Assembly (NCBI GenBank): GCA_017590115.1
Contig: JAGGNK010010225.1
Coordinates: forward strand, 186,001 to 250,000
DNA: 64,000 nt
DNA from: Montifringilla adamsi
Lineage: Eukaryota > Chordata > Aves > Passeriformes > Passeridae
Direction of reading: 5' to 3'
This document shows, one piece after another, positions 14,100-31,601 of the stretch (its first letter is position 1; every line of letters begins with the position of its first letter). The translations under genes were made by a program, and so were the position numbers. The notes under the pieces are model-generated. The model had not been told where the DNA came from and did no database searches. It was given only the letters and a program-made list of their open reading frames with translations.

Positions 14100-15075
14100 A
14101 AATGGAGGGTGATAGAATGGTCCAAACCTCAAGCTTTTTAGAGTCTTTCCCACACCCTCAAAAGGGATTGTCCACTGACACGATCCGTCCTAAGGACAAG
14201 ATTTGTGAAGGTTCTTTTCACTGATCTCAGGGTGCAAAAACAGACACGACAAGGGGGTTTTGCAGTAAAAATCAAAACAAATGTACTTTTATTGAATAAT
14301 CACAACAAAATGTGTTAAGGAGAAGGGGAATGAAGAGAAGGGAAATTATAAGGAAAAAAGAGGGGAGGAAAAGAAAGGAGGTATATAGCTACCAGACATG
14401 GGATCCTTTGAAGTCCAGTCGATGGAGCCTGCTGTCTTCACATCAGGGGAGATCTCAAGGGTACCAGTCAGCTCTAACCTCTTTTATTGTCTTTTTGATT
14501 GGGGGAAGGGGACACATTTCAAAATAGTCTATTGAAAAGGGTACAAGAAGTCATCAGCAGTAGGCAAGAACCATTGTCTTCTTGGTCCAGTAGTCGCTTG
14601 CAAACTTGCTTTGGTTACCTGGCCTTCCCCACACACGCCTTCCCCCACCCTACGGTAGGGATTTCAGTCTCAGTCTTTTAGAGAAAAGAGGGGGCTTTTC
14701 TATGTAAGGGTCGCATGTCTCAGTCCTTGATGGGAGAACCTTCTCCCATCTCAGTCCATCTGTCACGGTGGTATGATGAAGGGGAATGGAAGGTCCTTTA
14801 GTGGTGACCACCGAGAAGGTCATTCCAGAGAGAAAGTCCAGCCAAGTCAGGAGGTTGGAGAAATTCCAGGACCAGCAGGCGAAGGAGGGCACACTGCCCC
14901 TTCTCAGGTGCAGTGTTCCATGGGTTGAGCAAACACACCTGTAGACAATAGTTTGGCTTGGTGGACCAGTTGGACCCAGATTTCTTTTCCTTTCCCTGGT
15001 GGTCTCGACTTTCGTGATGAACGAGAGGCAAAGAATGACGGAAATTTCGGACAGACACTCGCATCCACCTACTGG
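14100..15075 (-). mobile_element. Endogenous retrovirus LTR, probably solo, reverse orientation
   Basis: Read on the - strand, this segment has a long U3-like part (about 15075 to 14390). A TATATA box follows at 14387-14382, then an AG/CT-biased stretch and an AATAAA poly(A) signal at 14293-14288. A U5-like tail runs to about 14100. The order TATA then AATAAA about 90 bases later is what an LTR promoter-R-terminator unit looks like. The right end (near 15000-15070) and the style of the sequence resemble avian LTRs, from memory. I see no gag, pol or env frames beside it, so it appears to be a solo LTR left by recombination. Ends, target-site duplication and family are not established. It is antisense to CPNE4. 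Confidence 0.55.
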
Positions 15076-16088
15076 CTTTGACTGGATTATTCAGTCTGAT
15101 TAGAAAGCATAACTGGTGGACAGGAAGTCTGTTTCAGTAAAGTGGTTCTTTGGAAATATTTAAAACTCAAAATCCAGTGCACATCCAATGATTTCAGTTT
15201 CCTTCTGAGTGAACTCAGTGCCCCTTTGGACCAAGCTAACTTCAATTGGCTTGAAGAGTCTTTGAAAGCAAACTTTGCTCTTCCTCTTGTGTTGTCTAAC
15301 CACCAGTGTTGGGTCAAAAGCACTGAGCCTCGTTGAGACAAAGAAGGCAGATAAAACCCTCTTCTGCTACCCTCAGAACCATCTGATAGTGCTATAACAG
15401 TGTGCTCCTCATGTGACAGGGCAGATAACACATTTCTGCTTTTAAAAAACCCTAAAATATATTTATTTTAGCAGGACATTTTCAGTAAAGGCCTCCTGAT
15501 TCAGTCAATGTATGTGACCTTCATCTAGAGAGAACATAAGGCTGAGTTTGGGATTTTATTCTTTAAAGCTGTGAGCCCCTTTGTTGTCCTTGGAGCAGTT
15601 TAAAAATTACAATTTAGCAAAGCATGTAGTTACTGCTATGTGCTTCTGTCTTGGCTAGCTGAGTTGTATTTAGAAAAATCTGTAAAATTAAATTCTCAAT
15701 GCTAAACTCATTGAGATATTCATCTTTATGCATGAATTTAGGCAAGACTACCAGTGAGATTTGGTTTGAATAGTCACTGTTGAGCAACACTGGGAAACAG
15801 CCAAGATATGAGCACCAAACACTGATATGTATAATTTCAAAGCCATTTCAAAAAATGATGTCTGTAACTATTGTCTCACCTTCACTGACTGTAAAAATGA
15901 GAAATGTAATGTTTGCCCAAGGCAAACAGGGTTTTGAATATTAATTTGTATTTCTAAAGTACATCAACAAGGTAAGTCAGGACACCATTTGACCATGAAT
16001 ATGCAAATACACATAATCCTGTATTTTCACACCTAGCAAAATGATGCAGACAAGAAATCCTTTCCTTCTGAAATACATGCTTCATTAG

Positions 16089-16448
<360 letters not shown>

Positions 16449-17599
16449 TAATCTTTGTAGAGCAGTGTTCCCCAGACAATCCTGTCATAAAACAGGTGGC
16501 ACTGCCTCATCATTTCCCAGAATTTAGTTGTGTTGATCTCTCCCACAGGTTTTACTGTTACCTGGATGCAGTATTCTGAAAATGTAAAAGAGCATTTGCT
16601 CCTGTACATTCATGCCTGAAATATTTAAGGTTTTTTCCTAGCTCCCATTCCACAGGCATTTCTTTCTGCTAAGATTTATTTCCTTTGAGCCCAAGCACAT
16701 GGTTTCCATGAGGTGCTGTGCTGCAAAGCAGATGCCCATTCTGGCTACTCAAAGCATTTCCCTGCTGGCCTAAAGGCCTCTATTGGGTGAGGGTCATTCT
16801 CCATCTTTCTCCGTTTCTCATGTGCTGCATTCATTGCTGCCAGCTTTAACTAGAGCCCAACATGATGAAACTAATCAGTTTTCTAAGTATTTCATGATTT
16901 ACAGCCCTAAGGGAAAATGAAATTTTTAGCTTATCAATAATTTCACTTCTTTATGTCAGCCTGATCTTTTCAAATTGCAGTTGATAGTAATTATTTAATA
17001 TGATAAGTGATTTGGCATATCTAATTCCAGAAATTGTCATTTTCTATTATTACTTACTTCTAAAGGTGTTAGTTTCGATAAATTCTCTGAGTGGGAGTTA
17101 AAAACGTTGATCCTGCAGATAATTTGTATTCATTGTTCCACTGTTGTTGCGATCTCAACCCCAAACACAAATGCATAATAAGCTTTATCTGGGATTTTTA
17201 TTAAGGTTCTGTTTATAATGTGTTAGTAAAAATCTAACAGAGAGTCAGAAGGTGTTTGATAAGTGGTAAGCAGTCAGTCTATGCCATAGGTCAAGAAACA
17301 TTTATGGCTCTTCTCGATGTTTTCTGTTGAAGTTCTTAGATTACACTAAAGTTTGGCAAATGCTGCTCATGTGTGTAAAATACTGCTGGTATGCATCAGC
17401 CATATATTAATCCATTATAAATAACTTCTGAACACAACCTGAGTGTAAATGAAACCTTGCTTGCTCTCTCAAATCAAGTCAGAGGATCAAAACTTTTATC
17501 AAGCAAAATTTGTGTCGAAATAAGGAGGCAAACAAATCCCAGAATGAATAACATTAACAAGGACAGTGATGTGACAACACTCCGAATTTGTATACAAAT

Positions 17600-17650
17600 A
17601 CCTGTGTCTCAAGTACCTGTGTCTCAGGTACCTAAATACCTGTGTGAGAG
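17600..17650. repeat. Short tandem repeat, period about 15
   Basis: Units of the form ACCTGTGTCTCAAGT and ACCTGTGTCTCAGGT stand side by side, followed by two degenerate partial copies beginning ACCTAAAT and ACCTGTGTG. A small minisatellite in intronic sequence with no apparent function. Confidence 0.8.
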
Positions 17651-19793
17651 TGGTAAAGGGTGTGTATTTTGAATGTAAGTGTCTTAAAACCACATCATGG
17701 TCCTTCCCAGGAGACAGCTTGTTGGCCAAAACAAGAGCCTTGCAGTCCAGAATGCCAGGAATGGCTCTGCAGGATAAAAGATTTATTGTGATTGGAGAAA
17801 TAGTATGGTTTTTTTCATCTTCAGCTAGCAAAAAGGATGATTACTCTTTCAGAGGCATAAGAAGTTAATGCAGCCATTTGTCAGCTCTTATTCTAGGTTG
17901 TCACTGCACTATCAGCGTGCTGTCCCAAAATGTTTTAATTTTGCCCTGTGGTTTAAGTGCCTGAATCTTACTCTTGCTATGGGCCTGCCATTTGCTATTT
18001 CTGCAGGTTGTCTTTCACCTGTAACCTTTTACTTGCAATCTTCCTCCACACGCCCTAGGAATTGTGCCTTTTTTTCTTCCCTGTTCCGCTCATTCTCTTG
18101 TGGCTGTGAAGTTATTCTGTGGGCTTGCACCTGCAAAACCCTGCTGTTGGTATAACTAATTCTCATGGGACACAGTTACCACCAAGGTGGGAATCAGTTT
18201 TCTTTCTCCTCTTTTCTAATCCTTGTTTTGTAGCCTATTCTAGAGGAAAACAAGATTGAGTGGATAAGATAGTAAGCATTAGTCATTTAAGTAGCTGATA
18301 AATAGTGGTCCAAAAATATAAATGCACATTCTAGATGGTTCTTGCCCCTGATGAAATCAGGGTTTGGTGAGCACTAATAGCATGATAGACAAGAACAAGC
18401 AGTAGGAGCTTGAGCAGGTCCTGGTGGAGATGATGTACTTATGGAAAACAATACTGTGATCCCCTTATGTACAGGAGAGGTCACTTGTGTGGGAAGCCAT
18501 GTCACTTGGCTGGAGCCAGAATTAAATTTCCCTTTCACTCTCTCACTGTCTCTCCCTCATCTTATCTCATCTTTCTCTATTCTGCAGAAAGAACTATTGC
18601 TGCTAAAGGCAATATATGCCATTGTCTGTGGACCCCATAAAAACATCTTAGTGCATAGTTTATGCCAACATCCTTTGTGCAACATTAAGTAGAGTGATTA
18701 GCAGTTGTCCAGTTTTTCTTTAGTTTTAGCCTCCCTAAAGAAAAAGCATGCACAGTGGAGTGTTTACTTTGAATAAAGAGGTTACAGTGAACCTTCAGGA
18801 AATTATATAGAAGGAAGGTGTTTCGCCTTCAAGTAGATGTGTTGCTAGCTATATCTGATAAGGAAGGCCATATCAGAGAAATGTAATTATATGTGGGTGG
18901 GGAGATGAGTAGGTTAAACATAGTTCTTCATTCCTAGAAGAGACCCTTTCATAGCCTCAGACCAGAAAATATTGTTTTCCATGTAGTACTCCATTCAGTC
19001 AGAGGACTAAAACTACATCCTACAGCCCCTGGTGTTAACATTCTTTCACATTGCATCACAACATGAGTATCAAGTGTTGAAGATGAGGGCCAAAGCCTGG
19101 AACTTCATCTCATATGCTGTGGAAGCCAGAGTAAAGAGTAGAGTTCAGGTCTGGCGTCCCTGTTTGAGTTGCTAAGGAGATGAAGTGAAGCTTCTTGTTC
19201 TGGTTATATTTTCTTTTGTGCAATAGACTTTACAGCCAGCTACAGTACATTGCTATAGTTCTGTCAAAAGATAATCAAAACGCCCTAGTGATTGTCAGCC
19301 AGGGTTTTTCGCTTTCTCAGAAAACTGGAGAGAATTGGAAGGAACATCCATCATTGATAGGGGATTCAAGAACTTTGATTAAGCTTAAACTGCAAATCTG
19401 TGTGGTTTTGAAGGACTGCTACAGCAGTGGCACAGTTCTCCATCTCTGCCCATCAGCAATGCCTGTATTGCTGGAATCAGCAGCACAAGTTGTCATAGAT
19501 GCATTAAGCAGTGAGAGTGGGAGTACCACAGTTCGTGCTGGTGAGCAGCATGGACTGTGTGGTATCTGTGAGCCGCTAGTGCTTCTCACAATTTCACCAG
19601 CTCACCTCATCTCTGGAGGAGCTGACAATGATGTTGAAGTTGCGTTTTAAGTACATAGTTCATCCTTCAGAAAACACAGAGCATTCTGACCCATTCTTTA
19701 ACCTCCCCCTCTAAAAGTAAAGATATTTTTGTCTTGTAGCCAATCTATCAACTGCTACAGAACCGCTTGAGATGGACAGAATGAATCCATCTG

Positions 19794-19827
19794 CTGTAAG
19801 TAAGCAGGATCACCTGCTTACTTACAG
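19794..19827. other. Perfect 15-bp stem, 4-base loop hairpin
   Basis: The left arm CTGTAAGTAAGCAGG (19794-19808) is an exact reverse complement of the right arm CCTGCTTACTTACAG (19813-19827), with loop ATCA. The arm contains GTAAGT, a consensus splice donor core, on both strands. It is too short for a typical pre-miRNA on its own. It might be the remnant of a palindromic repeat. Confidence 0.75.
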
Positions 19828-20407
19828 GAGCCAGTGGTGCTTCTAAGACTGTTCCATCCCTGGGCTGTGTACTGATTATCCCAAGTTTTGAGTGTCAGAC
19901 ACAGATGAGCTAACTGGCTTGCCTTGGCTGTGAGATTTCTCAGAAATGTGTGTCTGAGACCAGGCATCCTTTAGATAGCACTGGTATCTTCTGAGTGGTT
20001 GAACCAGTGTTGTGTGAAAAGAAGAGAAAATTCCTTACCTGAATGAGATCACTTATTTTGATCAGAAGTGGCATAAGTTGTTTATGAATTTCTTTTCTGA
20101 ACCTGGTATGTCTTGGGTGAGATTTGAAAATATTGAATTACGACTCCTTCAGAGTGTTAAGTGCTTCTCCATGACTGAGAGGACTGAATTCTGAGAAAAC
20201 TTGCTGGTTTTCTGTTTTAAGGAGACTTTCTGATCATGAACAACCTCAGGATAATAACTTTATGTGTTTCTCTTCCATAACAATTACCTTATGGTCATAG
20301 ACTGTTATGTTCTGACACCTAGCCTGTTTTCATACTGACCACCAATAGAAAATGGCACAAAGGCATCCTTTTGTTCCACTTGCTTAAGTGCATATCTTAA
20401 GCAGCCC

Positions 20408-20520
20408 TTGCATGGACCATGGTTTAATGGTGAAATTGGTGGTGCTGGCCTAACAGTTGGACTCAATGATCTTAGAGGTCTTTTCCAACGTGTAAATCGG
20501 TGGTTTCTAGATCTTCTATT
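20408..20520 (+). mobile_element. CR1 LINE 3' end fragment
   Basis: The stretch includes ATGGTTTAATGGTG, GTTGGACTCAATGATCTTAG and AGGTCTTTTCCAACGTGTAA, close to the 3' untranslated end of avian CR1 retrotransposons as I recall it. It ends near TTCTAGATCTTCTATT, a decayed form of the CR1 terminal octamer repeat. Typical 5'-truncated insertion in the sense orientation of CPNE4. Confidence 0.75.
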
Positions 20521-20574
20521 AACACTTTCCACCGTTCCAAACTTTATTATTTACTCTTTCACCAGAATCTTGAC

Positions 20575-20577
<3 letters not shown>

Positions 20578-20606
<29 letters not shown>
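20578..20606 (+). repeat. Poly(A) homopolymer, 29 bases
   Basis: Uninterrupted A run about 60 bases after the CR1 fragment. CR1 elements end in octamer repeats and not in poly(A), so this run is probably an independent microsatellite. Confidence 0.9.
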
Positions 20607-20608
<2 letters not shown>

Positions 20609-21098
20609 ACAGTAAGAATAACTCTATCCTTATCTTTTTAAGTTAAATACTAATAAATACTCTGAGTTTATTGTGTCTTAAGATTCTTCCAAGAATACAT
20701 ATAATATATGTTTTTAATATGTGTGTACAGTGTCAGTTTCTAAGGTGTGCTAATATTTATCCATCAAGCATATTTAAACAGGACAAGAAGAAGGTTGAGA
20801 TTACATAAATGTAAATGCTATTAAAGCTTATCATAGTTGAAAGGAAGAATCCTCTATTAATGAGAAAAAAAATAACTTTTTTGGGTTTTTTTAATCAAGG
20901 CAATAAAGCCAGAGGGATTTGAGAGGAGAAAAGTCAGAGAAATCACCTGGATCCCCATGCAGCACAGGAGTTATGTAAGGGAAAAATCTGTTCCTGTATT
21001 ACATAAAAATGGACACGTGTGCATTTGCACACACACAAAAGGAAAGAGGAGGAAGAAACCCTGCTGTACTTCTCTTCTCCCCTGACATTCCCACAAGT

Positions 21099-21430
21099 TC
21101 AGGGTGTTATTAGGAAGGGCTTTTCCATCTGGTAGCTCTTCAGATGACTCTGCACGGTGAGACCTTTAAGCTCTTGGTAATGGGCCAATGTGTTATTGAC
21201 ACCTAAGGACAATTCCAGTTTTATCAGGAGACAGCCCAGTTCACCCAGGACTGTCTGCAACACCAGCAGCTGCTCCTGGCCCCAGACATGGCAGTAGAGG
21301 GCAGCCAGAGCAGGCACCTGCCCAATCCCTGTGCAGAGGCAACCATTGGTAGAGCCTTGGAAGCACAGGGGATGCTGGGGGCTTGGCTGGGGAAACAAGA
21401 AATGCTTTAATTTCCACTTCGTTCCCTGGG
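21099..21430 (-). pseudogene. GC-rich reverse-strand open segment, possible coding remnant (uncertain)
   Basis: This patch is clearly more GC-rich than its surroundings. On the - strand it holds a 99-codon frame from 21398 to 21099. Just inside the start is a CTTGTTTCCCCAG sequence that would serve as a splice acceptor, ending at about 21388. The peptide has a Leu-rich stretch (GQEQLLVLQTVLGELG) and a later ELKGLT segment that loosely recall ankyrin repeats, but I could not match it to any family. A second overlapping frame exists at 21435-21241. It may be a decayed pseudogene exon or pure chance. Confidence 0.2.
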
Positions 21431-24247
21431 GGCAAGTTTCCAGAGAAAATCTCTGAGAATGATTAAAGGCAGTTCTTCTCTCTTGGTGGATGTATTTCTG
21501 GGACAGGAAGAGAAAAAAAACACAAAACTATCCTGTGCTCTTGCCTAGAGGGATGGCAGGAATAAAACAGCCTTCCATGTGGGAGGAGACTCAGTTCACA
21601 TAAAAGTGGTTTGTTTTTCTTGAGGCATCAGAAAGAGACAGTGCAGGATATAATGCTGCCTGCTATCGACTGGGGGTTTTGAACCATCCATTAGACTGCA
21701 GTGCCTCCTTTGTCATTCACAAATTGTGCAATTCATTGCAGCAGCTGAACAGGAAGGAAGAGGAGCTAAACCAAGTGCAGGGGAGGCAAGAGAGCATTCT
21801 ACTGCTAACACAAGCTATGCCACAAGCGTACAACAAGCGATGAAAGATCACTAGCCCTTTCCTCATCAGGCCTACCCAATGTCCTGGTGTGCTAGCGCTG
21901 TCCCAGAGAAAGCATCTGCTGTCATTTGTCTGGCCTTGGGGAACATGAAACACTCCTGACACCTTCAGTCCTTTCTCTGAATAGCTTCTGCCACATATTG
22001 TCCAAATTTTGCTTCTACAATGGTTGTCTTCATTCAGTCAGCTCCACATCTCTTTGCTGGTGTGTGGCATAAGTGGTTGCATTGTTTGCTTTTCTCTCTC
22101 TTCTGAAGGTTTTTTAAGAGAAGGAGTAAAGGTGTTTGGAAAGACAGTATCCTTCAGTGCAGAGTAACATCTCCCACTTAGGGGTCTGTGTCTCCTCATC
22201 ACAGGCACAAGAGGATTGGGACCTTCCAAGTGTCAGCATTAGTTCAGTGACTCTCATTGAAGAATAGCTGAATGCAGTTTGTTCAGAAATTCTCCACACA
22301 GTGGTTTAAATTTAAGTGTATAAAAGAAACACCAGCACAGTATAGTCTTGGGAGTCCATTACCAACATTTGCAACATTACTTAAATTAACAGTAGGTAGT
22401 TTAAAACCAGCTTGCTTTCTCTTTCAAATTTTCTGTGTTGTTCGATAGGGAAAGAGCTTGCACAGCCCAGAGCTGTCAGGCATTTGGAGGAAATGCTAAG
22501 TGACTTTCAGGATGATGAATCCAAACTTCACAATGTTTACCATTACTGTCAGATTGCAGACTATTGCATTAGTTTCCTCTCAACTGAAAAGTTAATTTAA
22601 GAGCAAAAATGGATCAATAAAAAACAATGTCAGATACCAAATCAATACTGGGAATGTAGGAACAGACTGGAAATTGAGGTTGGCCTCAACAGTGCAAGCA
22701 AAATATTTGAGAACTGTTTCTTGTTATTACTTACCTGCTTAGAGGTGTATTTTGAACTCTGTTCTCATTATAAAAGCTGGATAAACAGTAAGACCTGCAT
22801 GGGGTATTTCCTTCAAATGATGCTTGTTACATCTTTAGCTTCAACTGTGGGAATTGCCAAGGATCCAGACCTGGATCTTGGTGGGTAAGTGAAGACTGAG
22901 CTTTGTGTAAAACAATCTTGCTGGCTTTTTTAAGCCTATGAACTGGGAAATGTCTTCTCTCACCTCTCTTATTCCCTTCCCTTCATTATACTATCATCAA
23001 TAGATTTAATAAGTGCACAATTGTTCTTTCCTTTTGTTTTCCTGCTTTGTGTAAATTTTCTAGTCTGTTCTATCCTTTGCTGTATTATCCACATAAACCA
23101 ATAATGTTAGTGACTTGCACATAGAATATTTTAATGAGCTTTAGGTAGTTACTGAGAATTGTTATCCATACATCTTAAAATGCTTTGCAAAGTAGATGAA
23201 CATTCACAGTTACATTTTACAGTTAGCAAAGGGAGCCTGAGATTTTTTTTCTCTTTTGAAATTCTGTTCTATGCCACTTTGGTCCTTATTTATTATAAAC
23301 TTCTTCCATAAAAATACCATGGAAGTTTCTTTTTTCAGGCTTAAATAATCCTTTTCCTAAGAAGAGAAATTATATGCATAGTATATGGCTTCATATAGGT
23401 CAGGGCTTATTTAAATATGCACATTGAAAAAATATTCATGTTGGAGGATGCTAGAATTGAAGTTCACCTTGGATGTTCAGGGGAAAGCTACTACACCTCT
23501 CCAGTGTACTTCAGTGTCAAAGGGAGGAATGCAAATCCTGTCTCCTATTTTTTTCTTTCTATTTGATATACTACAGTTTATCTATGAAATACAGACAGTA
23601 TGATTTCTCTGTAGAAATGCTTCGAGTAAGTGTGCAGACTACTGTGTGTTAAACCATTTTGCCTGACAGCAACCTATCAAGATTAGGCAGTGCTTTTGCC
23701 TTGCTTTCAGACCCAAATATGAGCTTATTGCACTCCAGTGTTGTGTTACAGACCACTCTCTTTGCTGGGAGAGAAGGGGTTTTATTTCTTGAGCCTGACT
23801 GCTTCTCTTGAGTAGAGAAAGAACATTTACGGAGGATTTCCCCTGAACATGAGGGCCAGTATCTGCCCGTCTTCTCAGTTGGAAAATTTGTTTCACAAGA
23901 CAAATAACTGAGCTGTAGGCTAGCTGGGAGAGCAAGCAGATGTGCTTCCTGCAGTTGGAACTGTTTTTTTGTCTTTTCCTATTCTTCACTCTGTCACCTG
24001 TCTCCATTTCACAGTGATGAAGATACCTCTCCTCCCCTGTGCAGAAATGGCTCCAAAGCCATATGTTTTGCCTTCCCTTTTTTTGATGTTTTACAAAATC
24101 TCTATGTCTGGAATACTTCAGAGACATTCAAATAATTGCTGTTAGACAGTGGTTTGAAGGTGATGAAATTTCTGGGGCTGAGCACAAAGTAAAAATAGTT
24201 TTTGGTGCTCCAACACTTTGCTAGTATATGTCACATACGTACCTCAC

Positions 24248-24323
24248 TGTAGACAAAGTATTGTAACACTTAGGCAGGTTTTCATTGTAGGCAAAACACT
24301 GTAACACTTAAGACATGTTTCGT
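24248..24323. repeat. Imperfect tandem duplication, 38-bp unit
   Basis: Two adjacent 38-base units, 24248-24285 and 24286-24323, both begin TGTAG(A/G)CAAA and share TGTAACACTTA at the same offset. Divergence of several bases shows that it is not recent. Confidence 0.8.
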
Positions 24324-25324
24324 TTCAAACTGTCATAATAGAGATTTTTAGATAATAGATCGTTCTGGTTCTTTTTGGAATTGTATTTCTTTCTGTTACC
24401 CAGCATCACCTGTCTTGTCTCCACACTTGAAAACAGCTCCCTGCAGGGAAATAGTAATGTTATTATCCACATTAACAGCACATTAGAGATAAAAATCTGT
24501 ATCTACAAATGCCAATAGGCACTTGCATGTACAAATGTACATCTTACTCCTGCAGTAAAAGGCATGAATAACACTGTAAATGTTAGAGGTGAGGGTCTGA
24601 AAGCTTGGCCTTATCACTCTGCCTGAAACCAGAGGAAGGCATTTCAAGTGGAAATGGTTAAGAACCTGGGAGATGTTATAAGAACAAGGAGATGTATTTC
24701 AGTAACAAGGTAGGACTGTTGTGCTGTAAAATCGACTGTTTGTAACTAAAACTACGAAAAAAATAAAAAAGGTATTTTACTGTATTCTTAGGGATAAATT
24801 TCAAATGTATCATTAGTTAGCTGCATCTTTGTGAATATTTTCCTGATTTACTTTTTATTTTGCTATCAGACTTAAAGGAGAAAGTGAGACGATTGCTGAC
24901 CAGAATTTTTATAATCATGAGTTTAATACAAAACGCAGTGTAATTGTGACAACAGTTTTGTAGTTAATACAATGCATCAGGTTACTCTCTCCAGTATTCT
25001 CATTTGTATTAAGTTCCTTCTTTTTTTTGTCCTCTCAAAAGATCCTCAATCTTGCTTATGTAACACCTCAAACTACAAGACTGGAAGATGACAACAGATT
25101 AATCTGGATGTCTCCCTCAGTGCCATGTCCACATGTATATGTTCAAAGACTGATGTTTGCCCTGGGCCTTTTTCTATTAACTATTCTCTGCATAGTTAAC
25201 AGTTTTCATTTTTTTTCTTCTCTGTGCACCATTATCTGTAATGATTTAGTCAACTATGGAAATTGGGCAGTGCAGTTTTTGTTAATTATTCAATCTGTAC
25301 CTAAAATTTTCCTGCAGAGAGTGA

Positions 25325-31601
<6,277 letters not shown>

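Noticed and set aside
14798..15064. Open frame inside the reverse LTR-like segment
   Set aside because: LTR U3 sequence is often open by chance; no retroviral gag, pol or env motif is visible.
19195..19650. 151-codon open frame on the + strand
   Set aside because: The peptide has no domain I recognise and no splice sites or conservation evidence; likely a chance frame in the intron.
23639..24127. 162-codon open frame on the - strand
   Set aside because: No recognisable family, no codon bias unlike the intron, and another frame is open over the same bases; fits chance.
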